From: Galerina marginata
Taxonomy: Eukaryota > Basidiomycota > Agaricomycetes > Agaricales > Galerinaceae
Length of the DNA: 64,000 nucleotides
Assembly (NCBI GenBank): GCA_023014335.1
Contig: JAECYW010000021.1
Span: forward strand, 186,001-250,000
Direction: 5' to 3'
The notes under the pieces were generated by a model that searched no databases, was not told where the DNA came from, and saw only the letters and a list, made by a program, of their open reading frames with translations. Both the position numbers and the translations under genes were made by a program. Below are positions 33,796 through 45,384 of this stretch, piece after piece; the first letter of the stretch is position 1, and every line of letters begins with the position of its first letter.

Positions 33796-35340
33796 CTAGA
33801 ACTGGCCAGCATCAAAGGAGATGGAATCAAAATGGAAAGAATCAAGGCGCATTTCGAGGCTTGTATCCCCTGGATCGTCATGAGTTCGAGGGATTTGCGA
33901 CGAGGTCTTTGCTGAAGGTTTAATGTTATGGGTAATGGAGCCCCAGGAACCTAGGGAACCACTAGCGCTGAATCCTCCGGGGGCTGTCGTTGGCTGAGGG
34001 TATGGACTGGAATCGAGGCTTAGTCCAAGGCCCAAATTCAATCCGGCGTTCTTTTCAAACACCGAGTCGAAACTATCAAATACTGGCAAGTCAGTCGAAT
34101 CCTTGCTCCTGACGAGGGGCTCAGGGGTCACCTCGGTACTTGTAGGTGTTTGTGGACCTGAGAGTGCCGAGACAGTAGTCACGGAGGATGCTGCAGATGG
34201 AGGGGTGCAAGAAGTGGAACGAGGGATGGGTGTTGCGCGATCAGGTTCATCAAATGAGACGGGAGAAGCGATATGCGAATGTGGACTTGGCGTAGAAGAT
34301 GAGAATGAAAATAGTTTTTGCAAACTCATGATCGAGAAACGGCGCTTATTGGAGTAGCTGGCCGTGGTAGGAGTCGGGGAGGTGGCCATCAGTCGGACTT
34401 CGTCACGATCGGCCCTGTTATAAAATGAGGAACGACGAGACGGCGCATTGGACGTGAAGTCGCTTTGCGGAGAGAACGGAGGCGACGAAACGGGATTTAT
34501 TTCAGGTGAAGATGGCGAATCATCGAAGGAGGACACCGATGAACGGGACTTTAATGAGGGAGCTACAAACAGCTGAGAAAGGATCCTAGAGCCCCTTCGC
34601 GACACAATCGGTGTTCGGGGACGCGGTACTGTTTCTTGTGGTGGATGGTTGACGCTTTCCGGTTCTTGAGAAATTTGAGAACTTGAACTCGAAGAAGGTG
34701 CCAGGGGGAATATGTCTTGCACACGGGGCTTTGAGGAGCGCAAGGAACCCTTAAGAGACTTGAAGACTTTGGAGGCACGAGATTTGAGAGTGGTAGTCCG
34801 CTTATAATCCGAGAAAGCTCGGAGACTTTGCCTTTCCTGGTCGTGTTGTTCGTCTGATGAAGATTTTCGACGGCTAACTTTTACGACTTCAATGACGTCC
34901 GAATCGTTGGCAGGCTCTCGGTCATGGGTCCTTGAAGGCTCTCTGCGGTTGGTTTCCTGAATAGCATGGAAATGGTCAGGGAAGTTCATATCCCCTTCGA
35001 ACTCCGAGTCGCTGTCGCTGTCTTCGTTTGCGTGCCCCTCTTCGCTCATGAGGGCGTCGACGACAGAAACAGTTTCTGTGCTCTTCCGCGGCATGATGGC
35101 GGTGTCAATAGCCCCTGGACGGTGTCGGCTGAGCGTTGGAGTATCGTCATCCGAAGGAAATGAAAGATTGCCGATTTCTGGGGTTTCTGGGCGTTCCATA
35201 ATCTGGGAGAGTGCAGGGTTTTCTGCGTCGAAAAAACACCATGGTGGGGTGTGATCCTCCTCTGGTGGAACTACGAAGACGTTTGGCATCGACATGGAAG
35301 GGAAAAAGAAAGAATGTGGGTTGAAGGGAGACGTTGGCAA
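33796..35340 (-). CDS. Ser/Pro-rich hypothetical protein
   Basis: A single uninterrupted frame of 514 residues, unusual in this intron-rich region. Low complexity throughout: acidic near residues 100-125 (EDSDSDSEFEGD), then basic patches (YKRTTTLKSRASKVFKSLKG) and many Ser/Thr-Pro sites that suggest regulation by phosphorylation. No membrane segment or recognisable domain. Short hydrophobic words such as SRILSQLFVAP and IMSLQKLFSFSSS could be docking motifs. The start at 35340 lies 79 bp from the RNase Z start on the other strand, so the two share a promoter. I do not recognise the family. Confidence 0.7.
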   Translation of the reverse strand: MPTSPFNPHSFFFPSMSMPNVFVVPPEEDHTPPWCFFDAENPALSQIMERPETPEIGNLSFPSDDDTPTLSRHRPGAIDTAIMPRKSTETVSVVDALMSEEGHANEDSDSDSEFEGDMNFPDHFHAIQETNRREPSRTHDREPANDSDVIEVVKVSRRKSSSDEQHDQERQSLRAFSDYKRTTTLKSRASKVFKSLKGSLRSSKPRVQDIFPLAPSSSSSSQISQEPESVNHPPQETVPRPRTPIVSRRGSRILSQLFVAPSLKSRSSVSSFDDSPSSPEINPVSSPPFSPQSDFTSNAPSRRSSFYNRADRDEVRLMATSPTPTTASYSNKRRFSIMSLQKLFSFSSSTPSPHSHIASPVSFDEPDRATPIPRSTSCTPPSAASSVTTVSALSGPQTPTSTEVTPEPLVRSKDSTDLPVFDSFDSVFEKNAGLNLGLGLSLDSSPYPQPTTAPGGFSASGSLGSWGSITHNIKPSAKTSSQIPRTHDDPGDTSLEMRLDSFHFDSISFDAGQF

Positions 35341-35419
35341 GAAAACATGAACATCGCCAAAGTCGGTCAGCCCAGTCTAAGTCACGTGTCCGCGAAATAC
35401 CCAACTCTTAACCTCCACA
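35341..35419. promoter_or_regulatory. 79-bp divergent promoter, Ser/Pro-rich gene / RNase Z
   Basis: The two start codons face away from each other with only 79 bp between them. CAGCCCAGTCTAAGTCACGTG ends in a CACGTG E-box at 35381-35386. Transcription starts probably overlap the opposite gene. Confidence 0.55.
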
Positions 35420-36942
35420 ATGTCGGATATGTCGGTCACTTTTCTTGGGACCTCCAGCGGTGGAGGTCCGTCAGAGTCCAGGAATTGTTCTTCTCTTGTC
35501 TGTGACATGCTTGCAAACCAATCGCTCTGGAGTACGCATTTTATTTCGCCTCGCGCTGCTCCTTCATAATCTCGTGTAGTGGTGGATTGTGCTGAAGGAA
35601 CAACCCGCCAGTTCTCTCTACAGCCATTCCATGCAAAGCCTCATTTGCGCCTTCAAAAGGTCGCCAAAATTTTCATCACTCATATGCACGGTGCGCATCC
35701 GAGTCCACTTTTTCTTTGCGCACCGTAATTGAACTGTTCTTCCACTGTCAAGCCGATCATATCATGGGTATTGTACCCTTGTTGCGCAATTTATTGTTCC
35801 CGCCTCGCGATGACAATGTTTTTCCTGCCAACTCAACAGTAAGCGCTCGCTTGGCGTCAATTTACATCAACGCCGCGAACTGACGGCATCCAGCCGAGGG
35901 TCGAGATATATGGCCCAGCAGGCTTGAGATTATTCGTTCGACAAACAATGAAGATGTCCCTTACTCGTACTTCTGATAAGTATGTCGTTCACGAGTTGCT
36001 GGCAGCAGAGGACTCGGAAACGCCTTGTCAGCCTCGAATTCCGGACAGTCCATCATCCAACTTCAATATCGCAGAACCCCATATATTACATTGCAGCGAG
36101 GTTGCCGGTCTAGACATTCGACCTTCCCCGGATGGTCTCTGGCGTGCGATCACGCAAGGGAGTGGTAAGATGAGTAAAATTATTGTAGATGCTGGTCCAA
36201 TACTTCACCGTGGTAAGGCGTCCAGCCAGTTCACAAGATATATGTGACAACTAATCTATTTATTTTTCTTCAAGATCCTTGCATGGGTTACGTTTTTTCT
36301 GAGGTTCAATTCCCATCCAGGAAGCTCGTCGTTCTTGGTGATACACATGACCCATCAGCCATTGTCCCGCTCTGCATCAATCCGCCACCGTCGCTTCTAA
36401 TTCATGAGGCCACGGACTCGCACATTTCTCATCATGCCGATCCGTCAGGCAGACTCTCTCGACGCACGGCCGAAGCAGTTCACGAGAAGGCGTTGTCAAG
36501 AGGACATTCTGTTCCAGAAATGGCGGGGTCATTCGCGAAGTTGGTAAACGCGCAAGATCTTGTGCTTAATCATATTGGAGGACGGTTTCCGGCACCTCGT
36601 AGCGCAAAGGACTTCGCTCGTCAGCAAATTATGCACGATATTGAGACGAAAGCTAGTCGTGCGTGGGGTTCAGGAAAGCATGTTACAGCTGCCAGGGACT
36701 TTATGCGCATAGATGTGCCGTTTAATGCTGGCGATTCTTTGGCTTCTACAGATAGTACTTGGATAAAGGGTAGGATCGAGGCTTTTCGTGCACAGGCGTC
36801 CGTTGGGGAGCAGAACGAATTAATCACGATGGAGTACACGGAATCGAGGGTCAGTACCAGCGTCCAGCGCCGCTCCAATGATATAGAAGGTTCGGAGCGT
36901 GGCAGCAAACGGAGGAGAGGATATGGGTCACACAAGCAATAG
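35420..36942 (+). CDS. Ribonuclease Z (tRNA 3' processing endonuclease, short form)
   Basis: Five exons (35420-35531, 35580-35690, 35753-35838, 35894-36212, 36275-36942), 431 residues in phase. RNase Z removes the 3' trailer from pre-tRNA. The metallo-beta-lactamase motifs are present: FLGTSSGGG near the start, VVDCAEGTTRQ, the metal motif HMHADH split by intron 2, EIYGPAGLRLFVR, KYVVHELL, VVLGDTHD with the metal-bridging Asp, IHEATDSHIS, GHSVPEMAG and the final metal His in NHIGGRF. GHSVPE replaces the usual GHST(P), and NHIGGRF replaces THFSxRY. The length fits the short ELAC1-type form with fungal insertions. The start was chosen because it gives the glycine-rich first strand. Confidence 0.92.
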
Positions 36943-37327
36943 TTTCGGGATATCCTGTCGTATTTTTATTCGCCCCCTAGCTAGCCAAGACCAACGACAA
37001 ACCTTCTACAGCTAGATACGTAGGTACAGTATATGTCTATCATCATGGTTATCATTATACGCACTTCAAACAAAAATAATTTGAATAATTTACGGACAGG
37101 TGCCAGTCTAAGTGGTCCCAAGCAGCTAGCCAACGTAAAGGATTGTTACATACATATACTTAGGCATACATCATCCATTCATTACATCTCGTAAGCAAAT
37201 GAAGGAACTAGTAAGAATACAGTCATAGTCACCGACCTGGAGGCTAGATGCTTATTTGGTATTGGCGAATGTGTCCAGGGTGTGCCCAGGCCGTGACATC
37301 GTGATATTATACTGGCAAACAGTTCGT
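36943..37327. other. Convergent intergenic region
   Basis: 385 bp between converging RNase Z and MFS genes. AT-rich 3' UTR sequence; nothing else seen. Confidence 0.5.
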
Positions 37328-39788
37328 TCAGACCACCTCATGCCGGTCGTGAGCGGTTGGAATTACACTCTCTATCGTAAGCGTTTTCCGCTGCATCGCA
37401 GGACTTCGTCCACTGGTGGGTGTTGTGAAGTCTTTGTCACATACGGTATCCTCCAGCTGCGAGGAAAAGGCAGTACTGTGCATGGATCCAGGTAAAGCAT
37501 CAGATTCCTTGTAGGCGAAGCGCGATCGCCTTCTGATCCACCAGCCATACTTCTGCAATACGTTCCAAGTCAGTAAAAAAAGATTGAGTTAATTATAATG
37601 GGCTCGTTACTCACCCAAAAGAGTAGCGGTATGGGCATGCAGGCCGTCGAAAGGCATGCGAAAACACTCATGGCCCACTCATCTCCCAGGGCATTAAACA
37701 TGACTGGACTGAAAAGTGGGAATACTGCGCCACACGCGGATCGCAAGACCACAGTGGCCGCTATGGCGCTTGCGAAATAAACAGTGTAGGTGTCCATTAG
37801 ATATGTCGTCAGACTTTGCAAAATCTGTGAAATCCCAGTTCCAAATGGGATACCAGCTAAAATTGGGACAATCCAGTGAATAGAGGAGCGAGACGTCCTG
37901 GTAAACGTCGAACAAAAATTAGTTTTGCCGCGGAGTCAAAATAAAAAAAGAATTTTACCAGGCGAACCACCAGAGTCCGACTGGAGTTAAGACGGCACCT
38001 AAAATAGCCATGTGCAAACGGCTGGAGAAACTAATAATGAGTGTCGAGAACGTGCGAGAGCAGTACGGAAGAACAGTTTGTACGCACGCTTCTGGAGGTG
38101 CCCGACCGTTTTCACTCTTGTCCATGCTTCTCCAGTAAATTCTGTTTTGGATGGACTGGGACACCGTTCCACAAGTGATGCCAATGCCGACTCCGACAAA
38201 AGCAAGTCCTCCTTCGCCCGGAGTGAAATGACGATGATCCTGGAAAACAATGGGAAAGCCCGAGAAAAGGGCATAGAGTGTGCCATAAACGATAGAAACG
38301 TAGATCGCCAATAGAAGCACGATAGGCTCAGTAAATAGAAATGCTATGTTCCGAGGACAAAAAAGTGTCAGGAAACGGATATAGCTCCCGATAAGGTGAC
38401 ACGAGCATACCGAATGGTCTCCTGAGATTAGTGCGCATGACTTGAGCAAAAGATCTTGACTGATTGAGATCGTAAATAGATGTGTAGTGAATCGTTCCGT
38501 TCGAAACCCGGGAGAATTTCGCTGCGCGACGCCGAAGTAGAACGGGTGCATACTATGATGATGGTGTCAATGACGTTCAAGAAAAGAAAATAGAGGAAAA
38601 TTAGGTACCGTCTCAGGTGTCGTGAAATAGCCAATCACCAGGGTTAATACAGAGAAGATAAACATTAACCAGAAGTTGAAACGCCAGCTCAAATGGGGAT
38701 TCTGAACGACGAATCCTCCCACTATCGGCCCAATAACTGAGAAAAGTGTGAGCAATAAAACATAGGGCGTAAAACACGTTACACATACCAGGTCCAAGGA
38801 ATGGCACAGAGGCATATATAGCAGATGCAAGCCCTCGTTCACGGAAATTCCATATGTCGCTTACGGCCCCACCAGCATTGGTTAGAGCTAATAAAGGTAT
38901 AAGACAACAATTACAGAAATGCAAAACCGTAGGGCTGCTCACGAGAAGACCCGAATATCCCTGTTAGCAGCCGACAAGACAGCAAGGTGCCTAAATTGCG
39001 ACCCAAAGCACCTTCGAGTTGAAAGACGGCGTAGAGTGATAACGTAATGAGGAATACTATGCGCTGGTCAGGAAAAAATCGATGAATATTGGCAAGGTGA
39101 ATATCCGGCTGCCACATACTCTTCCGAACATCTGCCATACACGATTAATCATACGTTAGGAATAGAACTGGATCATGACCTACCTCGCCTACCGAAGCAA
39201 AAAGCAGAGGGCTTTTCGATTTGGAAATAAGCTTCGGAGTAGCGAGTATGATAAAGATGAAATGACATACCCCAACGCAAACCCCAAAACGTACAAGGAT
39301 ATGCCAAGTATTGCAACGTTGTAAGATATGCCTAGGTCTCGCATCGTGTACTCAAGGCCCCCAGAATACGAGGAGCTGCTGAACGACACTGTCCACGTGG
39401 AAAGGGCCAGCTACATAAATATCATAAGAATGAAAATAACATGTTCGAAAGGGAAATAACCAACCTGCGCTGTAATGACCCATTTCCAAACGTTTGTCCA
39501 GTTGTAAGGGTCCTCCGGGTCGTTCAAATCCCAGTCGACAACATATGGGTCCTCGGCGGTGCCATTTCCCATATAGGTCCGCAGTTTCACCTGTGGAAGC
39601 TTTTCCTCATCAGTAGGGAATATCCCAGTGGTGTTTTGGTCGAGGGAGACGCGAGGTGGTGGTGGTAAAGTGGGGAAATCGTGACCTGGATTGCTTAGTG
39701 CGTTAGGAGACTGCTTGGGAGAGTCATCAGGGAGCATGACAGATAACGCACTCGAAGGTGGTTGTGGGGGCAGAGGACCCATGGACAT
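37328..39788 (-). CDS. MFS transporter, DHA1 drug:H+ / polyamine type
   Basis: Multi-exon gene with a cytosolic N-terminus of about 100 residues (MSMGPLPPQPPSSALS ... DPYNWTNVWKWVITAQ) followed by membrane segments. Visible blocks: SSSYSGGLEYTMRDLGISYN with NVAILGISLYVLGFALG; RLLTGIFGSS; NAGGAVSDIWNFRERGLASAIYA; GPIVGGFVVQNPHLSWRFNFWL; SIVYGTLYALFSGFPIVF; GLAFVGVGIGITCG; IPFGTGISQILQSLTTYLMD; SACGAVFPLFSPVMFNALG; IPLLFW; and a basic end KYGWWIRRRSRFA. The DxxNP-like DPEDPYNW and the GxxxD-type loop fit the 12-helix DHA1 family, which exports drugs or polyamines at the plasma membrane. At least seven short introns interrupt the frame; I did not fix all boundaries. Confidence 0.88.
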
Positions 39789-41109
39789 GAAGGCGTGGAT
39801 TTTATAGAGAATGAAAATAGGTATTGGAATTAGCTATGTCCTCGGTTGCACCATGTTAAATCTTGTGAAGTTAGTCGGTAAAGGATATAAATATGCCACC
39901 CCGGATAGGATTCCGATATGGAAAGAGGGGGAAGGGAGAATCACAGCAAAAAGAAGAATGACGAGCGCAGATGCTGGTCCGATCCAGGCGTACTTGCTAC
40001 TCATGATCCCATAGATGGGGCGAGATGGTGCTCAAGGCAGAATATCGAAGAAAGCCGCAACGTGTATTTCTTCTATGAGCTTTAGATTGAGGAGGACTTG
40101 CCTCTAATTGGTATCAATTCGATTTGATTCGATTAGGGAGTCGGTCCAATAGCCGAAGATAATCACAGTAATGATGATCGTCAGTGCTAATCGTAAGAAA
40201 GTTATAAGTACGGGCTTTTAGAATAATTGCAGGCACACGGGGCGAGTATACTCTACCCCTGAATAATGGGGAAATCAGTAGAAAGGTAATGGCTCCGCCT
40301 CGAAACACTCTGTCGGCATGGGCGTGGCAAACAGGAAAGGTAGCCTGTGAAAATATCGTTATGAAAATAAACAAGTGAAGATGTCATTTTTGAGCTACTT
40401 ACACACACATTGTTGACCCAGGTACGCCTGGCTGCAACGTTTCAGGTTAAATAGACTGTCCACACTTGCTTTCTTCGCTCTGCACCTTCCAAAGTATATG
40501 GAGCTGACTGGGACATAATGGGCCTTGTTCTTGTTTCGACCAGGACTGATATGGTTGAGGTCGAGAGCCAGATGGCGATCATCGAAAGAGAAACTAAGTT
40601 GAACGGCGTCGCCGAACACAAGGCGGAAGCGGGGTCATTCTATGCCAGATCTGCCACGTGCTGGCAGCACAAGAGAAGGGTTCGACGCTGGCTTGAGTGC
40701 CGCCGCTGGAAGACGTCGCAGAGAGATTGTTCCGCCCAAATCGACGATGAGGATGGCCGGAGAGATGGCAGCCGTGAATCTGAAGGAGATCCAGTGCAAG
40801 TACCATGGGAACTGCAAAGATTCGCAGAGTGTTTTGGCGTATTTGCGACACATTGGAGGGTCACTTGACCAATGCGCCCTGCTCCTCCTCCTCCATCCCC
40901 TTCCCAGCCCCAAATCTCTCCCCACATCGTCCCCGAAGCCCTCTCTGCTCATCGTCCGACATCGTCCGCTCACACAACTCCCGACTAGCCACCCCCGTAT
41001 CCCAGCTGCTCCCTCGCACCACTGACCTCGTCCGACCCTCTGCTCCCCACTAGTCTTTTTTCGTCCTCTTCAACGCTCTGTATCTGTATATTTCCGGCCA
41101 GCCATCATC
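39789..41109. other. Divergent intergenic region, MFS / GSK3
   Basis: 1.3 kb holding both promoters. Overlapping open frames of 85-127 codons occur on both strands between 40518 and 41025, but none has a recognisable domain. The C/T-rich 41000-41100 is probably the GSK3 leader. I annotate no gene here. Confidence 0.5.
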
Positions 41110-42738
41110 ATGACAACTCATGGTCCTATCAACGGTGTAAAAGTTTCCCGTGCGTCACCAAGTTCCGCCTTTCCATGTCTCAAACACGTACTAATTCATT
41201 TGCAACCTTTTATATCGCATTTTCAATCTTGCTCCTTCTTGGCCCTCTCCTTCGCACCTCTCTTCCCTTGCTACAATCTCGTCTCTAATCGCCCGCAATC
41301 GATACATGTTTCACGCGAATGGTCACTCTAGCCATTGACGACCCACACAAAGTGGTCAAAGTAATTGCCTCCGAAGGCAAAAGCGGCGAGCAAAGGGACC
41401 TCACGTACACCAACTGTAAAGTAGTCGGCAATGGTTCTTTCGGTGTCGTTTTCCAAGCGAAGCTCGTCGGTTCACCAAAGGAGGGCGAAGACATAGCCAT
41501 CAAGAAAGTGTTGCAGGATAAACGCTTCAAGGTTCGTCCTTTTTCTTCCGGATCTAGTTTTGTGTACCTAACCCCCGTCGTCCTAGAACCGTGAATTGCA
41601 AATCATGAGACTCGTCTCCCATCCCAATGTTGTTGACCTTCGGGCATTTTTCTATTCGAATGGAGACAAGGTGGGTTTTAAGCTTGGTTATCGAGAAGAT
41701 CTGCTCAGAGGCCTCATTAACAGAAAGATGAAGTTTATCTAAACCTTGTGTTGGAATACGTTCCAGAGACCGTGTACCGTGCTAGTCGTCACTACGCCAA
41801 ACTCAAGCAACCCATGCCCATGCTGCAGATCAAATTGTACATGTACCAACTCCTTCGCTCCTTGGCGTACATCCATTCGGTCGGCATCTGCCACCGAGAT
41901 ATCAAGCCACAGAACTTGCTGCTGAACCCCGCAACTGGCGTGCTGAAGCTGTGCGATTTTGGCTCAGCCAAGATCTTGGTTTCCGGCGAACCAAACGTCA
42001 GCTATATCTGCTCGAGGTACTACCGTGCTCCAGAACTCATTTTCGGAGCTACCAACTACACGACCAACATTGGTCAGTTGCCTGCAATTCTAAAATTAGC
42101 ACAACACTAAACTATACATTTCTAGACATTTGGTCAACGGGATGTGTAATGGCAGAGCTGATGCTCGGTCAGCCCCTGTTCCCTGGAGAAAGCGGGATCG
42201 ATCAGCTGGTAGAGATTATCAAGGTGCTCGGGACACCTTCACGAGAGCAGATCAAGACTATGAACCCGAACTACATGGAGCACAAGTTCCCTCAGATCAA
42301 GCCGCACCCCTTCTCAAAAGTAAGTTTTTGGAGTCCTGATAGATATTTATGATTAAGCCCATAACGCAGGTGTTCCGGCCACGCACCGCGCCTGAGGCGA
42401 TCGATCTGGTATCCAAGTTGCTGGAGTACACACCAGGAGCACGACTGAGCGCAGTGGAGGCGATGATCCACCCATTTTTTGATGAGCTGAGAACCGAGGG
42501 TGCGCGGATGCCCAATGGCAAAGACTTCCCACCTCTGTTCAACTTTACGCGCGAGGGTGAGTGCCAAGTGAAACGGCGAGTTCCGTAAACTGAACATTCA
42601 ACAGAGCTTTCGGTGCGACCCGATTTAATTCGACAACTCGTCCCAACGCACTGCGAAGCTGAGCTGGCCTCACGGACGATTGTGCTGGACAACTTTGTGC
42701 CCATACCACTTGAGCAGCTGAAGATCACGCTGGACTGA
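41110..42738 (+). CDS. gsk3: Glycogen synthase kinase 3 (GSK3/SKP1) homologue
   Basis: Seven exons (41110-41149, 41332-41531, 41587-41670, 41724-42072, 42126-42319, 42370-42556, 42605-42738), 395 residues in phase. CMGC Ser/Thr kinase: glycine loop [19 protein letters not shown]-type IAIKKV, catalytic loop [17 protein letters not shown], and the activation-loop [14 protein letters not shown] with the Tyr typical of GSK3. Then [39 protein letters not shown] and the C-terminal FFDELR and [10 protein letters not shown] blocks. The first coding exon is only 40 bp ([13 protein letters not shown]) and is separated by an unusually long 182-bp intron. It acts in growth, stress and transcription-factor turnover in fungi. 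Confidence 0.95.
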
Positions 42739-42908
42739 GAGAGCCTATGGCTGTTGCTCGCTATCTTTCCCCTTCGTCTCGTATATATCTTGAGTTGAAC
42801 GCAATGTACACGAATGAGCAAACGGTGTTGACAATTTGTATCGGATGGCGACATGTGGCGTAAATTGAACGTAAACTTGGCACACTGATCCCGAAATAAA
42901 TACTATAC

Positions 42909-45032
42909 ATGAAGGCAAAATTGGAAAGCAGAATTGTGATGTCTCTTCCTGCCTCCTCCTATGTCTGCGATACCCTTCCTGCCCCCCGTCTCGCCACCGC
43001 CAATGACCACAATCCCGTCGTCGTTGCCCCTGTCGACGACGACCCTGAGCCAAAATCCTTACCCGACACCTTCCAGCCCCCGCCGCCCCGCAAGCTCTGC
43101 GTTCGTCACCAGAGAATGGCAGACGAGGGCACGAATCTCAAGCTCCAGCAGGTATTAATCCTCTCCTTGTCTCTTTATTCTCTTCTGACCGTCTTTACAG
43201 TCGTTAGACGCCCTGCCGTTCGAGGAGAGGGAAGCCGTCAATGCTGTGTGGTCCAACTTTTCGTCCTCGTCCCACCCCCGCCGGGCGCTCATTCTCCAGG
43301 GCCTCCTCACCATGTGCTGCTTCTCTCAGCTCTCCCTTCTCACTGAGCAACTCGCGCATCTCATCCGCATCGACCCCATCACCGTTCTTCCCCGGGAAGT
43401 CAGTCTCAAGATCCTTGGCTATCTCGACGCTACATCTCTCTGCCGTGCAGCCCAAGTCACCAAGCGTTGGAAAAGCCTGGCGGACGACAACGTTGTCTGG
43501 CGCAGCATTTGCGAGCAGCACATTGGTCAAAAGTGCCACAAATGCGGCTGGGGCCTCCCAGTCTTGGAGAAGAAGCGTGCGTATCGTCCAAAATCCAAGT
43601 CCCCCTGTCCTTCACCCGCTCCCTCGTCGATACCCTCCCGCAAACGGAGCGCACCAGACTCTGAATACCTTACATCTCCTCCTGTAAAACGCCAGCGATC
43701 CGAAACCGGCTCCTCTGAAGATTCCCCAGCTCCCATTGATTCCTCATCGTCCTCGGCTGACGATCCAGACTCCCTGTCATCAACTCTACTTGCACCTGAC
43801 CCATCAACCTCTGTTCCACCCTCTGTCACACGGCCGTGGAAGGACGTTTACAGCGAACGGATGACTATCGAGCGCAACTGGCGCAGAAATCGCTACACCG
43901 TCCGCACCCTCAAAGGGCACACGGACGGTGTTATGTGTTTGCAGTTCAATGAATCCCTTTCACACCCAGCATTCCCTGTGCTCATCACTGGATCCTATGA
44001 TCGCACAGTTCGTGTCTGGAACCTCGAGACCGGCGCAGAACTTCAATGCCTCAAGGGCCACACTCGGGCTGTACGCGCTCTGCAGTTCGATGAGGCGAAA
44101 CTTATTACAGGCAGCATGGACTGTACTATCAAGGTCTGGGATTGGCGACGAGGAAAGTGCATCAGGACCTTGAACGGCCACAGCGAAGGCGTAGTATGTC
44201 TCAACTTCGACACCAACGTTCTCGCCAGTGGCAGCGTCGACTCCACGATCAAGGTCTGGAATCTGCGCACCGGAGGCGCATTCACATTGCGCGGACATTC
44301 GGATTGGGTTAATGCCGTACAACTATGGGATTCTAATCCGAGTGCCCGTTCATCGTCCACGGATGAATCTATTTTTGACGTTTCCGGATCGACATCTCCT
44401 TCCCCAATTGGCACCGGCGCCAAGGTCTCCTCCCAGATCGATCCTGGAAAAATGCTGTTTTCGGCCTCAGACGATGGTGTCATCAAACTTTGGGATCTGA
44501 CGTTGCGTACCTGCATCCGACAGTTCGTAGGACATGGCGCACAGGTGCAGAGCATGAAACTTTTGTTGGCAGAAGAATGTGGCGAAGAGACGGTGGAAGA
44601 TCCTGCTGCAGTTCCTTCAACGGTCACTGGCAGCGATACACCTGTGCAAGGAAATTCGCTTGCTCCTAAACGCAAGAAGCCAATCCTCATCTCAGGCAGC
44701 TTGGACAACACTATCAAATTGTGGGATATCGAAACGGCCAAGGCTATGCGCACCTGCTTTGGACACATTGAAGGCGTGTGGGCGGTCGCCAGTGACAAGA
44801 TGCGACTCGTTAGCGGCAGTCATGACCGAACGATAAAGGTTATTATCTTATTTTCGCTAGCAAAGCTTTGAAGTTGACCCAATTTTCGTAGGTGTGGTCC
44901 AGAGATAAGGAAAGCTGCAATAACACCTTAGTAGGACACGAAGCCGCTGTCAGTTGTATCGCATTGGCCGAAGACAAGATCGTTTCGGGGAGCGATGACT
45001 GCACTGTCAAAGTTTGGAGTTTTAGTGGTTGA
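42909..45032 (+). CDS. F-box/WD40 protein, MET30/SCON2 type
   Basis: Three exons (42909-43151, 43201-44838, 44892-45032), 673 codons in phase; a second ATG at 42939 has a better context (G at -3). An N-terminal dimerisation-like region (HQRMADEGTNLKLQQ, SSSSHPRRALILQGLLTMCC) is followed by an F-box (ITVLPREVSLKILGYLDATS) and the MET30-type Cys block KCHKCGWGLP. Eight WD40 repeats then form a propeller (examples ITGSYDRTVRVWNLETG, ITGSMDCTIKVWDW, ASGSVDSTIKVWN, ISGSLDNTIKLWD, VSGSDDCTVKVWSF). MET30/SCON2 is the SCF ubiquitin-ligase receptor that turns over the sulphur regulator. The starts lie 170-200 bp after the GSK3 stop. Confidence 0.9.
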
Positions 45033-45384
45033 TTCCTACCTTTTACTCGTCGTACCCATCTACATTCTTTGGCACCGATTATACTCTTAACGTGCGTTGG
45101 TCCGGGATTTCAATCTTTAGCGTCGCAGTATACGTAGCACCAACCAATTTCAACTTGGGCAGTCCGCCTCCCGAAATAAAGTTAATGTAAAATTATTACA
45201 CAATATTGAACTACAGCCCTATATCAGAAAGAGTATGAAAAATATCATAGATGTGGGTATGGGTATGGGTATTGGGGAGACTGAGTGATGATGCAAATAC
45301 GTAACGAGGAATCACTGAAGCTATGGTAAGGGCATGTTGAATAAACAAAGAAACCGAAGGACCCTCTGAATCGCGTGACATCTA
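45033..45384. other. Convergent intergenic region
   Basis: 350 bp between MET30-like and the kinase-RasGEF gene. It contains GTGGGTATGGGTATGGGTAT (about 45253-45272), a short GGGTAT repeat. No gene is seen. Confidence 0.5.

Noticed and set aside
40518..41025. Overlapping 85-127-codon frames on both strands upstream of GSK3
   Set aside because: Frames overlap each other on opposite strands, lack any domain and have no convincing splice partners; GC-rich promoter DNA explains them.
45253..45272. Telomere-like GGGTAT repeat
   Set aside because: Only about three imperfect units between two converging genes; too short to mean a telomeric or interstitial telomere tract.
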